A stretch of 64,000 nt of DNA from Mytilus edulis (taxonomy: Eukaryota > Mollusca > Bivalvia > Mytilida > Mytilidae): assembly GCF_963676685.1 (NCBI RefSeq), contig NC_092357.1, positions 20,922,647 to 20,986,646 of the forward strand, read 5' to 3'. Positions 43,435 to 55,473 of the stretch are shown one piece after another; position 1 is the stretch's first letter, and each line of letters begins with the position of its first letter. A model generated the notes under the pieces. It made no database searches. It was not told the origin of the DNA and was given only the letters and a program-made list of their open reading frames with translations. The translations under genes and the position numbers were made by a program.

Positions 43435-44947
43435 ACATCATTGTGACAACTATTATATCTAACCTAGACGACCTGTGAGAATTTATGAACAATACCCCAC
43501 GTATTTTATTCCGTTTAGCTGACAAACATTGTATAAGGTTTGTCACATGGTACGCTTAATTTTTGTAATGTTTTCCAATTTCACACCTTTTCCCAAGTCC
43601 CACTTTTTTTTCCAAATCCCACTTTTTTTAACCACCTATATCCTACATCCCAAAAGTGTATCATTCCTCATCATAGACATTTGTTTATTATACAGGATTA
43701 GTCTTTGACCACTTCATCTTATCTAATTTGTTTTATTTTTGAACAATGAACTAAATAAAATGCATGATATATTTTTTTTAAATAAATGACACCAAATAAA
43801 TTGCAAGAATGGATATTTCCTTTCCATTGACTGGTTATTCTGATACTTGTACAATTCAAAAGAGAAACTATGACAAAGACTGGTTCAAATGACGAAACAA
43901 ATATGTTTTTATATTCCTATGTTATTAGAACAAAATATTGCATTATTTTTGTTTTTTAACACAATTTTTGTTAAAAGTTGAATATTTATCTAATGTTTTT
44001 TTTCTAATTTTGTGTTTTATAAAGACACACATATTAAAAACAGTACACAAAACACAACAAAGAAAATAAAGACTGAGCCCCGCCGTATAAAGTATAACGT
44101 ATTGCTAATATCACGTTTTTTTTAAACATTTAAACAATAAATATTTTTGGTTATTTCATATGCTTACCCTAGTGTTGACAAATATGGTCAAGCCTTGGTG
44201 TTCTTCCTACTTACAGAAAAATTCTTGTCAAAGTAGGACGTCAGTTTGGCTATGCGGTATGTTTAAATATGCAGCAATGTCCGTTCAGAATTGGAAACGT
44301 TAAACAGATGCCTCATGTAGAAAGAGTGCCATGCTCTTTGTGGGTTGAGAACCCATTTCAACAACTCTTTCAGCGGTCCGTAGATGGCCAGTTGCAGGAC
44401 TAAATTTCTGTACCTATCCAAGCCGCCCTTTTTTCAGTGGCATTCCAAATTACCTGTCAATCATCGCTATAGACCCCTTTATTGCAATACCTACCTATGT
44501 ATTTATTGTTAATGTGTTCTCGTCCTGAAGATGCATGAACACTTTGCCACTGGACATTAAATATACAAACAATCAATCACATATCATTTCTAAAAAGTGT
44601 TATTTAATTTTTGTTTTTAATTTGGTTTACTGTTCTATTGTCCAATCATTGCCTCCAATTTTTTTTGGAAAAACTGTCATAGCAGTATCCATGGATATGA
44701 ACCTGTTTTTGCCATCTTGATATTCACTCATTTCTGAAATCACCAATTTTATAAAATACGCAAAATTGAGTCAAAGCCTTACCAATCTAAATCATTTTAA
44801 GCGGTTTACATGATTTGTTTACACAATGTATCAAAAAGAATTAAAAACAATTTTTTAAGGACATTACTCATTTACTGTAATCTATAGTATTGTTCTTTAT
44901 TGCCCATTCTGAAGAAAAAGGCATTTTCATTATATGTATAATAGATT
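43435..44947 (+). other. caspase 3' UTR and downstream DNA
   Basis: A possible polyadenylation signal AATAAA lies at 43754-43759, about 320 bases after the stop. Beyond it the sequence is AT-rich without a supported exon or element boundary. Confidence 0.5.
43754..43759 (+). terminator. candidate poly-A signal of the caspase gene
   Basis: AATAAA in the correct orientation downstream of the stop codon. In AT-rich DNA this hexamer is frequent, so the call is tentative. Confidence 0.35.
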
Positions 44948-45098
44948 ATCGGGTTGTCTATACATATATATCGTGAAAAATCAGATGCGAGCAACAATGT
45001 GAACTTTTTCGGCGAGAGAGCGCAGCCATCGAGCTAAAAATATTCACATTGTGTCGAGCGGCTGATATTTTACGATATATACGTATAGACAACCCGAT
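44948..45098. mobile_element. 151-bp foldback MITE
   Basis: ATCGGGTTGTCTATACATATATATCG and its near-exact reverse complement form the ends, with a further inverted pair CACAATGTGAA inside. The arms leave only about 35 bases of loop. No ORF. Confidence 0.8.
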
Positions 45099-45562
45099 GA
45101 GTTGCTAAGTTCTCCTCAGACGTTGTGACGTTGCTGATAAAGTCTGCTCACGTCTCAAAGCTATGATAAGAGAATTACGGATCGACTGACCAGGGTGATA
45201 TATATATAGACACTACAACAGACCAATGAATACATTAAATATTTGCCCGTATGTTTTGTTAAAGAGTAACTGATTTTGTAAAGATTCTATTCCCATTTGT
45301 GTTTTATCGGACAGTCTATTTTGAGATGTTTGAACTGATGTTATGGATTTCAATGAACGTAATCTATGTATAACTCGTAAATTAATAAGTCAAGGACTTT
45401 ACTGAAGATCTTTCAAAGATACAAAAAATGTGGTTTGGAACATTGGCTGTGTCTGTAGCAAATTGATTATTAACGGGATAACACATTCTTATGTTTACGG
45501 GGATATTGTTTACCAATACCGTTAATAAAGAAACGATCCAGGTAAACTTATTGATCCTTTAA

Positions 45563-46279
45563 GGTGGCACAATACAAAGATTTTTTTACTTCCAATCACT
45601 AACCTTTGAAATGCTGTAACTTTCTTATGAATGCATAGAAAATAATAAAAGAGGTATATATAGATAGATAAAAGATTTATCTTTTAAATGAATGCAATAT
45701 TTTTATTATGCAATCATTATGTAATCAATTATTATGTAATTAGTGGCAAAATCTGGATAAGTTCACTTGAATGAATTTAGCTCTATCATCTCTTTAACTA
45801 TACAGAAAATTTTAACGAAATCTTAATCAACACATTTTCAAAAGGGTGTCTCAGATTGTCTGTATGGTATTCCATTCTCTCATAAATCTCTAATTAGTGT
45901 AAACATCCTAACCACATAAAAGAAGATAATGATAAATTAGGCGTAAAATTTGTTCTATACATTCTATCTGAAATCTGAGGCACCCTTTTGTAGATAATGG
46001 CCATAGGAACAACATATAATAAAATCAACCCTCTAGGGATACCTATGCAGAAGCTAATTTCATTTGAAAGTGGAAATTTGGTAAAAAATATTTTAGACAC
46101 AGTTTACATTATAATTGGTTACATAATTGTTGCATAATACTAACATTGCATGTATTTAAAAGAGGAATCTGTTAGCTATCCAAAACTACCACTTTTATAA
46201 ATTTTCAAGCTTTATTAAGAAAGTTACAGCATTTTAAAACTTAGGAGTTGGAGTTATAAAATCTTTGTATTGTGCTACC
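45563..46279. mobile_element. TTAA-flanked inverted-repeat element
   Basis: Ends GGTGGCACAATACAAAGATTTT and its complement with one mismatch; TTAA on both sides (45559-45562, 46280-46283), the target site used by piggyBac-type transposons. AT-rich 717-bp interior with further inverted similarity (GCTGTAACTTTCTTA near 45612 against AAGAAAGTTACAGC near 46218). No transposase. Confidence 0.8.
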
Positions 46280-46559
46280 TTAAATAGAATTATTCTAAAA
46301 GGTTACCAATTTAACACTGTAATTAGATCTTTGAATATTATTTTATCGGTATAAATACTGTCGTTATTATCAAAAAATTAAAATCCAACTAAATATTATT
46401 GTTATACACATATGTACATTCAGGGTCCTGCAATCTGTGAATACCTATATTGTGGAATTGCACAAGGCCATGTTTTCTTTTCTGACTGCTCATGACGTCG
46501 GATTGGTACTGATTGGAACTTTAGTCTTATATATTGATGAATTATAAGTTGTTATTGGC

Positions 46560-47010
46560 TTTGAACTAACGCGTACTCTCAGATCTATACTTAATGTTTT
46601 TGTGCTTTGTATCAATCTGATAAGTTATGTCCTTTTCAACTGGATTTGTTCTCGTATTGTTCTCTAACACCATTTTCCCTGTTTAGGGGAGGGTTTGGGG
46701 CCTACAAACATGTTTAACCCCGCCACATTCTGTATGTGCCTGTCCCAAGTCAGGAGCCTGTAATTCAGTGGTTATAGTCTGTTGCTGTATATCATACTGT
46801 TCTTCGTTTATTTTTTTGCCAAAATCAAGCTGTTAGTTTTCACGTTTGAATATTTTACATTTGTCATTTCGGGGCCTTGTATAGCTCACTATATGGTATG
46901 GATTTTCTCATTGTTGTAAGCCGTACGGTGACATATAGTTGTTTATTCTACGTCATTTAGTCTCCAGTGAAGAGTTGTTTAATTGATAATCATACCACAT
47001 CTTATCTTTA
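46560..47010 (+). repeat. dispersed mussel repeat
   Basis: CCCCGCCACATTCTGTATGTGCC, AAGTCAGGAGCCTG, GTCATTTCGGGGCC and TAAGCCGTACGG in order. Same family as 42605-43110 and 23925-24235. Confidence 0.8.
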
Positions 47011-47639
47011 TATCACGGTTGACTAAGTTAAAGTCATCCCTTCAAAAGTTTTAATGACGCCATCACGACCTAATTGGCCGTTATCGACTATATGTTTCCC
47101 AGGGAAAATACAGTCTTACTGTTTTAAACGCAATTAAGCCTCTTGCTTAGAATGTTCCATCAACAAATTTGTACTTGCACGAACAGCACAGCGGAGGCCG
47201 TTTGTGGAACAGGATTTGTGTCCCCTTGCTCCTGAAATCACCACCGGTTTTTGATTAGGTTAGTGTTGTTCAGTCTTTAGTTTTTCTATGTTCTGTATTA
47301 TAGACTCTCGTTTGCCGTTTCGTATTTTTGCATTGCGTTGTCATTTTGTTGTCGACTAATGAGTTTGAATATCTTTCTGGTATCATCCGCCTTAGTCTTA
47401 CACATACATGGTTCAAGGATGGAAAAAAAATTGGTCTAAATTTTGGAAAAAGGATCAAAATTGAGTTACAGAGGGTTCCTGCTAGGGGTGTATTCTTTCA
47501 TATGTCCTGAAACTAACTATGCACGAAGATGCTAGTTACATAAAAGACCAGAGGCGGACTCAAGAGGGATATGTGTTCACGCAGAGTAGTCAGAACAATG
47601 TGTCTGAGTAGGAGGATGTGTCTCTTATTTTCCCTATTA
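47011..47639. other. non-coding DNA, nothing identified
   Basis: Short opposing open stretches at 47270-47510 overlap each other and have no domain. Confidence 0.45.
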
Positions 47640-48110
47640 CCGACATGTCAGTCTCATCACTGGTAAAAGAGAGGCAAAATATACCAAACGATAATTTAAA
47701 CTCACCAATAGAAAATTAACTGACAACGCCATTGCAAAAAAAGAAAAAGACCAAAAGTCAAACTACAGTATAAAAAAAGCAACATAGAAAACCAAAGACT
47801 GAGCAACACAAACCCCACCAAAAATCAGAAGTGATCTCGGGTGCTCCGGAAGGGTAAGCATATCCTACTCAAAATGAAGAATCCGTTGTATTGCTCATAT
47901 AAGCAAGAACCCAATGATAAGTTTTTTTCAGTATGTCACATTCAGGGGAAAGGGCGGGATTGTAGTTACGACGATTGGAACATAGCATCTGTGAAACATA
48001 TATCCCGTAACGGTCAAACAACTTGTGATGGCGTCCGTAGAAATTTCGAAGGGATGATTTCAACTTCACCACTTGGTAAAGTGTCATTCTCCTATGGTAC
48101 ACATCGATCC
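47640..48110 (+). repeat. dispersed mussel repeat (GTGATCTCGGGTGCTCCGG family)
   Basis: Contains GTGATCTCGGGTGCTCCGGA (47832-47851) and AACTTGTGATGGCGTCCGTAG. I recognise this as a common Mytilus repeat. Open frames of 103 codons (+) and 77 codons (-) fall inside it and are not host genes. Confidence 0.75.
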
Positions 48111-48744
48111 AGTAGTTCTCTTCAATTACATTTTATATCTGTGTATAGATAGTCATTTGATATGAACATTGTTAGTTTATGAATTACATACGTGTACGTA
48201 GTAATAGTCAATATTACCCTGTAGACACAAATGTGATAATTTTTAAAAGTTGATACACAGAAATAACATGTAATTTTTACACAATATATACACGTATTCT
48301 ATTTATTCATTCAGATTTTTTTCTGTTTGGAAATTATACGATTTCGATACTTTGTGTTTCAACTTTATAAAGATACAAACATGTAGTAGGGTGACCATTT
48401 AGAAAAGAAATGCCTTTAGTTAACGAGTTTAAGTTAACCGAATAACACACGGCCAAATTCATTTACAAATTAAATGAAAATTATTTTATTTTACAATTAT
48501 GATTGTCGTCGTAACTTCCTGTGGTCACAATTTTCTAAATTTCGTGTTTTTACATTGTATTTCAGATATCGTATTGTATCGGGAATCTTTAATACGAAAA
48601 ATTAAATTATTGCGCTCTATTTTGGTAGTTGAAATAGTACTAAGAATATAGTGTATATTATATTGATTATATCATATCACGAAAGCGGATATTTAAGTAG
48701 GTTTAGTACAAACAGTTGTTCTAAACAAAGGAAATTAGGCATTT
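48111..48744. other. non-coding DNA, nothing identified
   Basis: AT-rich without supported exons or repeat boundaries. Confidence 0.45.
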
Positions 48745-49015
48745 TTGCGCTTGTCCCAAGTCAGGAGCCTCTGGCCTTTGTTAGTCTTGTATTATTTTTA
48801 ATTTTAGTTTCTCGTGTACAATTTGGAGTTTAGTATGGCGTTCATTATCACTAAACTAGTATATATTTGTTCAGGGGCCAGCTGAAGGACGCCTCCGAGT
48901 GCGGGAATTTCTCGCTACATTGAAGATCTGTAGGTAACCTTCTGTTGTTGTTTGTTCTATGGTTGTGTTGTTATCTCTTTGATACATTCCCCATTTCTAT
49001 TCTCAATTTTATTAT
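48745..49015 (+). repeat. dispersed mussel repeat fragment
   Basis: GTCCCAAGTCAGGAGCCTCTGG, GACGCCTCCGAGTGCGGG, TTCTCGCTACATTGAAGA and the CTCTTTGATACATTCCCCATT end, shared with 42214-42310 and 50930-51032. Confidence 0.75.
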
Positions 49016-49377
49016 TTAACATGTCGTTCCATTATTTTGGAATTAAGATACATTTATATGATATTTTGAAATTGATTTTCTGTGATATCCGAGACTATTT
49101 ATGAAATTAAACGTCAGGTTTTTTCACATCTTACAGTAATGTTCTCAGTACATAAGACATATTTACGTATTTTTTTTCTTCTGTTTAAAAGTCTTTTAAA
49201 TTAGAAATATATTATAATAGCTTTTTAAAGTGTATTATTTTATAAGATCGAAACCGTACTATTTATTGGAAAAGTTAACCTCCATTAAACTCCCTCCTTG
49301 TACATTTACATATATGTACGCCAGACACTGGATCTTGCGTGTCAACCTTTTTTTAATGTCTAACTGATGATCCCAGA

Positions 49378-49857
49378 TGGGTCATTCCAGTTAATATCTG
49401 CTAAAGGGGGATATATGGTCCTTTCTGAGGGGTGTAAAATTTATACATCTTAGGGGTGAAATTTTGAGTTTTTTCATCTGGCAGGTACACATATACGCAA
49501 AAAACTTCTGAGGGTTTTGGCAGCAGTAAATAATTAAAAAAGATTACATCTTAGAGGTAACAAAGATGCCTATGTCAGATCTGATGGGTGCTTTGAAATG
49601 TAGACAGTTTCGTATCATGCATTATCTGGTATTGTTTTTAAAATTCTGATGGGTACAATCCTTGCAATAAAAAAATCTGATAGGTCATTTTTTCCATGAA
49701 AGCCCATCCACCCAACATGAACAGGAACTCTTCATCTGATAGGTCTTAATTTTTTATATCTGATAGGTAGTTTTTCGTGATGTTTTTTTCTGATACGTAT
49801 CAAAAAAAAATCTCCCCATACATCCCCACCTGTCAGAAATTAACTGGAATTGCCCAA
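49378..49857. mobile_element. 480-bp inverted-repeat element with CTGATRGGT motifs
   Basis: Ends GGGTCATTCCAGTTAATATCTG and, inverted, GGGCAATTCCAGTTAATTTCTG, with further inverted GGGGAT.TATGG. Inside, the short motif TCTGAT(A/G)GGT recurs at irregular spacing (about 49580, 49648, 49676, 49736, 49760, 49790). No ORF; target duplication unclear. Confidence 0.7.
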
Positions 49858-50005
49858 TACAAATTTGTGTTGATACTTGTTGTTTATGTTAAAAATGTAA
49901 TAGATTTAAGTAGGGTTCAAAAATAAAATACGTTTTGAATATACGAAATGTACTAGATTTGTTCCTCTGGTTAATTATTATTTCTAACATCATTAGAAAT
50001 CTTAA

Positions 50006-50677
50006 AGGGGCACTAGCTACGATATATATAAAAAAATAAAGTATGATTTTTTTTAGATCAATCATTAATCAAATTGGAATAATGAAATAATTATTTGCTT
50101 TTAGCAATCAATTTCCTTTAATTTTGTTGAAATAAGCGATTTAACATAATTTTTGACTGATTCACTTGCAAGTGAAAACGTCATCATCATTCTAACCGGT
50201 ATTCATGTGAACTTCAAGTTAACCCCTAGCTAGAGATTGACAACGCATGCATTGTACGTGTACTGGTTATTTAAAGAAAAAGAATGTCAACAATGAAAGT
50301 GAAACTACGGTAAATCATTTGATTACTAATTCGATGCACATAAAATCATTCTTATATGGTTAAAAACAATGAGAAACATCTATTTTTAATCTATAAAATA
50401 AGATCAAACACACCTATAAAAATGCAATTGCACGTGTTGGTTTAATCTTTTCGTATCTTTATTTTTGTTTACATCGCTTATATGGTCATCTGAGGTCAAA
50501 TCGATAGTTAATTAGATGGCGTACACACGAAACGAACCAATATATTATCTACCCCATGCTCTGTAAACTGTTTATTTTAGACTTTTGATAGTTTGGATAA
50601 ATGTTTTACATTGTTATAAACCAAATATGAGAATTTGAGTCAAATCGGTTACAATGAATTTGACAGCTAGTGCCCCT
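50006..50677. mobile_element. TTAA-flanked inverted-repeat element
   Basis: Ends AGGGGCACTAGCT and AGCTAGTGCCCCT, flanked by TTAA at 50002-50005 and 50678-50681. The 672-bp interior is AT-rich and non-coding. The same target preference as the element at 45563 suggests one piggyBac-like transposase source, although the ends differ in sequence. Confidence 0.8.
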
Positions 50678-50929
50678 TTAACATCATATACTACATGCAT
50701 ATCTCTAAAGTTTTCGATTTAGACAATTCCAATACTAGACTAGCTATCAAAAAAATATCCATCCTTGAATCTTAGCACGTCTCTTTATTTAACTATCTAA
50801 TATAATAATACTAGGCCTTCGTTCATACAGTATTTTTATTTACTGTTTAAAACTCATCTTTTGATAACGAAATTGATGTAAGTAAAATGATGTGATTGTT
50901 TGATGTTCAAACTTAAAATGTATACTTTC

Positions 50930-51032
50930 TCGCTGCATTAAAGACCTATTTGTGACCTTCTACTGTTGTCTGTCCTATGGTCAGGTTATTGTCTCTTCAA
51001 CACATTCCCTATTTCAATTCTCAATTTTATTA
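50930..51032 (+). repeat. dispersed mussel repeat fragment
   Basis: TTCTCGCTGCATTAAAGACC and TCCTATGGTCAGGTTATTGTC followed by ACATTCCCTATTTCAATTCTC; diverged copy of the 48890-49015 block. Confidence 0.75.
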
Positions 51033-53771
51033 TAAAGATAAAAGTTTCGTTTTTTCATTCTTGTGTAGCAATTATGTTTAGAAATACAACAAACAGCAAT
51101 AAAAAATAATGTTTATATTCAATCACAGGATATAATAGTGATTTACTCACAACACAAGATACAAAAGACAACAAACAAACAATCTTAAACATAACACAAC
51201 ATAAAATTCTTAAAAAGTAGCAAAATATGGCATTGTTTAACCTTATTGCATTACCAAAAGCTCTTCCTATAATCTAAGAGAATGCTGTAACTGCGTAAAA
51301 AAAAACACGATCATTAACAAACAGATTCAAACAACTTGACAAATCAGATCAGATCTATTTTAATAGAAAACTGATAATCCTGGTCAATTAATATTAGAGT
51401 TGAGCGATTGCGAGATCTGAACTTACAACGTAGTACAACAACCAAACCATTTACTACTGAGGCCCAGCAACAAGTCGTGTCTGAGAGCTCATTCACATTC
51501 ACTGACATTTACATGACCTCAATGACATTTTAACTTATAGATGTATCATGATTCTGTTCCTACGACCTTTAGAAAATGTTCAATAACAATGTTTTAAATA
51601 TCGTTAATTGATCTCAATTTGAGAAATTGAAGCAATTTTATGCAAACTTCAACAAACAGGATACCATGTTAAATTGTCTAGTTATATATGGAAATAAATA
51701 TATAGTTGTTTTTAAATTTTGAACCGTTTCAATCTACTATGGACATCATATACATGGTTTGGTTGTTCCCAGTTGTGTTCAAAAGTATGGTAAGCCGTTA
51801 TGTGTATTACGTATTAGTAAAACTTTGATTGTATTTTTGTAGATTGTAAATTCGATGTTTCATAAGACAGTCTTGTGATATACAATGTTTTTTTTAAGGT
51901 TGACATCAATTCTCTTAATTTAATACTTTTGATTGACTTATCAACTTTTCTTCGTGAAATACAAATGTCAATATTCCAACTAATCTACGATAAAAATTAG
52001 GTGCACACTATATGTATTTTGAGAATAATCTTATTTACGCGCGGCAGACAAACGATGAACTATATTGTGGATATGTTCACCAGTACATGTACTAGATAAG
52101 AAATTGCATTAAATATGACATTATGAATAACAAAGAGATAATGTGTTTGAACGTTCTCAATATTGAAACTTTTGATTAAATATCTGATGATTATAATCTG
52201 GAGCAACACATTAATGATAAAGTTTGTACTTAAGGGGGCTCGCGGGTCTAAATCAACTTTTTTTTCTTATATTTGATTTCGATTTTGTTTTCTATTGTTA
52301 CGGCCGAAATCACCTTTAAATTGTAGCCAACAAAAGACACAAATCAATTATAAAAATTAACAAGATTTATTATACAAAAGTTTACAAGAAGTATTACACA
52401 AATATTACCGTCAACTTAACTGTCAAAATATGAGTCCAATTTTTTATCTTTATCTGTATCCGGAAATCTTCTCGGAATCCAATCTGAATATTACGTTCAC
52501 TACTAAGGTCACAATCCAGTATGATGTTGTTTGTAGAATAAAAGTGATAATCCAAATGCGGTGAATACTAATGTCTATCGATGTCTAAGTCTAAATCTAA
52601 GTCTGTGAGTTTAACTTTAGTGTCTGTATATATATAGTTGTCACAGAAAATTATAGAACACTCTAGAATGGAACGTCCTAGAAAGTTACAACGGAAGTTT
52701 CTAGTAAAATGTAGAAGTTTATATAATGCATCTTTTATTAGGATCATTCTGGAATCATTTTGTAAGTCAAATAGAAAGTTCCAATCATTCTGTGGTAGTT
52801 CCAGTGATTTCTAAACTGCACAGTTCTAAGATTATTGTGTAAACAACTATCAGGCCACACAACACAAATCAGGCCAACATAAATAAATACAATAATTACA
52901 ATATCATAACACTATAAATAAACTATATCCTATACCTTATAGAAAAATTAAATAAAAATATGGGGTCACCGCTCAGAATATGCCTGCGAAAGAAGCATGC
53001 ATTTTTGTTTAGGTACTTTTTTTCTGTTGAACTAATAGGAGAAAAAAGGTAATATCGAAATAAAAAAGAACTTAATTACAGAAATCGCTTTAAATTTTAC
53101 AATAAATTAATTTAAGGTCAGCTTATTTGAAAAACAAATATAGGTTACCGATGAGGCAAAACAGATATATAGATTTTAATGCAAAAAATGGCATTTTTTC
53201 GCAAAGGGAGATAATTTGGAGCTTTTGCAATGATATAAACATTTCAAAAGTCATCTTGGTCTAAAACGAATTTAGTTTTTGGGTTGATTTTTATCAATAT
53301 CATAAAGTAACAACTAATAGTGTAATAAATTAAATTTGTAATGAAAAAATAATTTGATGAAATTTTTATAACCTCGATCCCTTCATAATGTATATGTGTG
53401 GAAAGAAGAGGCTGTACTTTTATGTCAATTCGTTGTTATAGACATGTTTTTATATGTAATAAGACGTGATTAGAATCGTTATGTTGATCAAGAGGCTACA
53501 TATTGTATAATGTTTAATCAGATTTATTATGGACAGTCACTTAGCGGGTCCATTATATGATATGGGTTTGAGATTGTTACATGCGTTTCTGTGGAACTAC
53601 ATTGTATTTTCTGCGGTAAATGAAAATTAAAGATTTTAGAATGAGGCAATTGAAATGAATTGATTTTTGTATAAGGAGATTTTAAATGAATGTTCATTGT
53701 TTTATTATGCACAGAATACATGACCCGTATTTGGGGATTTCCCAAACCAGGTTATTTTTAAAAATGTAAGT
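51033..53771. other. intergenic DNA, nothing identified
   Basis: AT-rich. No exon of the downstream gene could be recognised here, although a small first exon could be missed. A stretch with repeated TCTAAGT and TCTAGAA-like motifs lies at about 52570-52700. Confidence 0.4.
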
Positions 53772-54235
53772 AAGGTACAGCCCTTGGATGGTGTAAACTT
53801 TCCAAAAAAAGTGTTTGGTGTATGGCATATGGTGCAATGGTTTAAGGTGTATGGTGCTATGGTGTATGGTGTAAGGGGAATGGTGTAATGGTGTATGAGG
53901 AATGGTGTGATTGTGTAACGTGTGATCGGGAATGGTGTGAATGAACGGTGTACAACATTTCATTGGTTGAAAACGAAGTTCTTTTTATTTCAATTTTTGG
54001 GATTTTAAACATAAACAATAAATATAATTTTAATATTTGAAATTTAATTGCATTATGGATAATTTCGGATCGTATAGTTAGAATGGGGAATGGTGTATAG
54101 TGTAGTGTGTAAGGTTTATTGTGCAAAGGTGTAACGTGTAATGTGTACAAGATATATGGTGTAATGGTGTATGGTGTATGGTGTAATGGTGTATGGTGTT
54201 AGTGGGAAGTTTACACCCTCCAAGGTCTGTACCTT
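53772..54235. repeat. foldback with GTGTATG-type simple repeats in its arms
   Basis: AAGGTACAG followed by CCTTGGATGGTGTAAACTT on the left is matched in inverted form by the right end (54206-54235). Inside both ends, runs of GGTGTATGGTGTAATGGTG occur (53815-53945 and 54080-54200), but in the same orientation. On the - strand these read as His/Thr/Pro-rich open frames, which are artefacts of the repeat. Confidence 0.7.
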
Positions 54236-54689
54236 GTTGACCTTTTACCATAGTTTGAGAAGAATTCATGATAAAATATTATACAAAGCAGCATTCCTAT
54301 TGTTTTTACTGTTTGTTGATAATTTAAGATTTCAACAAAACCGAATAGAAATGAAAATATTATGTCTAGGATTTTTAAATCTTTAGAGGAATATTTTGAT
54401 ATTTGTCTGCCTTAAGATTTTGTCAAACAACGTTTTGGAAGAGATATAGCGTTTCATCTGTCAATCACAAAAGTAAAGTCCATCTATATAGTTTAACCAT
54501 ATTTATTCATAGTGGATGGGGAAACAAGTTATTGCAAGTGCTGCTTTATAACGGCATTCGTCTTTTCTTTTATTAAATTTACAAAGGTGTCTTTTACCAG
54601 ACCATCTTTTACGGACAAGAGATATGGCTTGCTTTAACCACGGGTCAGCCATTTTTCGTCCCATTCCAACGGACTGTCATCGTTTTCAA

Positions 54690-54830
54690 GACCACACTCA
54701 CAAATGGTGTTAAGGGAAAGCCGAAGGTTCAGTCCCTGAAATGTTCTACCCTGAACGGGAATCACACCAGGAACCTTTGTGTTAGTAGTCCCATGTACCA
54801 ACTACAACACCACGACTCTCTATAAAGTCA
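54690..54830 (-). repeat. candidate tRNA-derived SINE head
   Basis: On the - strand a box-A-like TGTTGTAGTTGG (about 54797-54809) is followed about 40 bases later by a box-B-like GGTGTGATTCCCG (54757-54769), the layout of a tRNA-type internal promoter. Stems do not fold into a functional tRNA. The 3' limit is not defined. Confidence 0.4.
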
Positions 54831-55412
54831 TAGTTAATGAGATTTTGTTCATAGATGAGTCTTGAAAACCAAGGAGTCCTGATACAAATTAGGTTCATAT
54901 ATGAGTGACTGATTTAAGTTTTCTTTACAGTCTTATCTGATATATAACTCGTGGAGAAATAATATTTTGTCAGCAGTTGCGTCTCCAATAGCCAAAATCT
55001 AGGGTCCTAAGAATATGCCATCTTGACATAAAATTCATTCCTAGGTAAATGAGGTGAACGGCTGCATTTGAGTCAATTTCTGAGATGAGGAATACAGACA
55101 TTTTGTCAGTAAATGGAATCTACTTTGATAGTCACGAGTTTCAAAATCAAGTCTCGATATATAATTTGATGATATTCCATATCATCAATTGCACTCAAAC
55201 GATATTCATCAACTGCACAATTAAGTTAGATTTTAAAGCATAATCATAACTAATTGGATTGAGCAAGTTCTTGCAATTAAGGATACAATTCAAATCAACA
55301 TACAGATTGTTTATATAATATTATGTCCCTTTTCACACCAAAATCCTTCATATTTCCGGCCCAACAATTAGGCGCGTGCACCAAGTAACTCTCTTGTCAT
55401 CATTTTTATTAG
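54831..55412. other. non-coding DNA
   Basis: AT-rich, without supported features. Ends with a possible splice acceptor (TTTTTATTAG, 55403-55412). Confidence 0.4.
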
Positions 55413-55473
55413 GTTGTACTTGGTCGACAACAGAACAATGGACTACTAATATCAGAACGTTCAGCTGATCAAA
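55413..55473 (+). CDS. candidate upstream exon of the Ig-ShKT gene
   Basis: A 61-base open segment between a pyrimidine-rich acceptor and the donor GTAAGT at 55474. It reads VVLGRQQNNGLLISERSADQ and ends in phase 1, which fits the next exon if that starts at 56938. The reading resembles the beginning of an Ig strand pattern only loosely. No signal peptide is seen. Confidence 0.35.

Noticed and set aside
47841..48152. 103-codon open frame on the + strand
   Set aside because: It sits inside a dispersed repeat that also occurs elsewhere in the window and has no known domain.
53527..54269. His/Thr/Pro-rich open frames on the - strand
   Set aside because: These are products of the GGTGTATGGTGTAATGG simple repeat.
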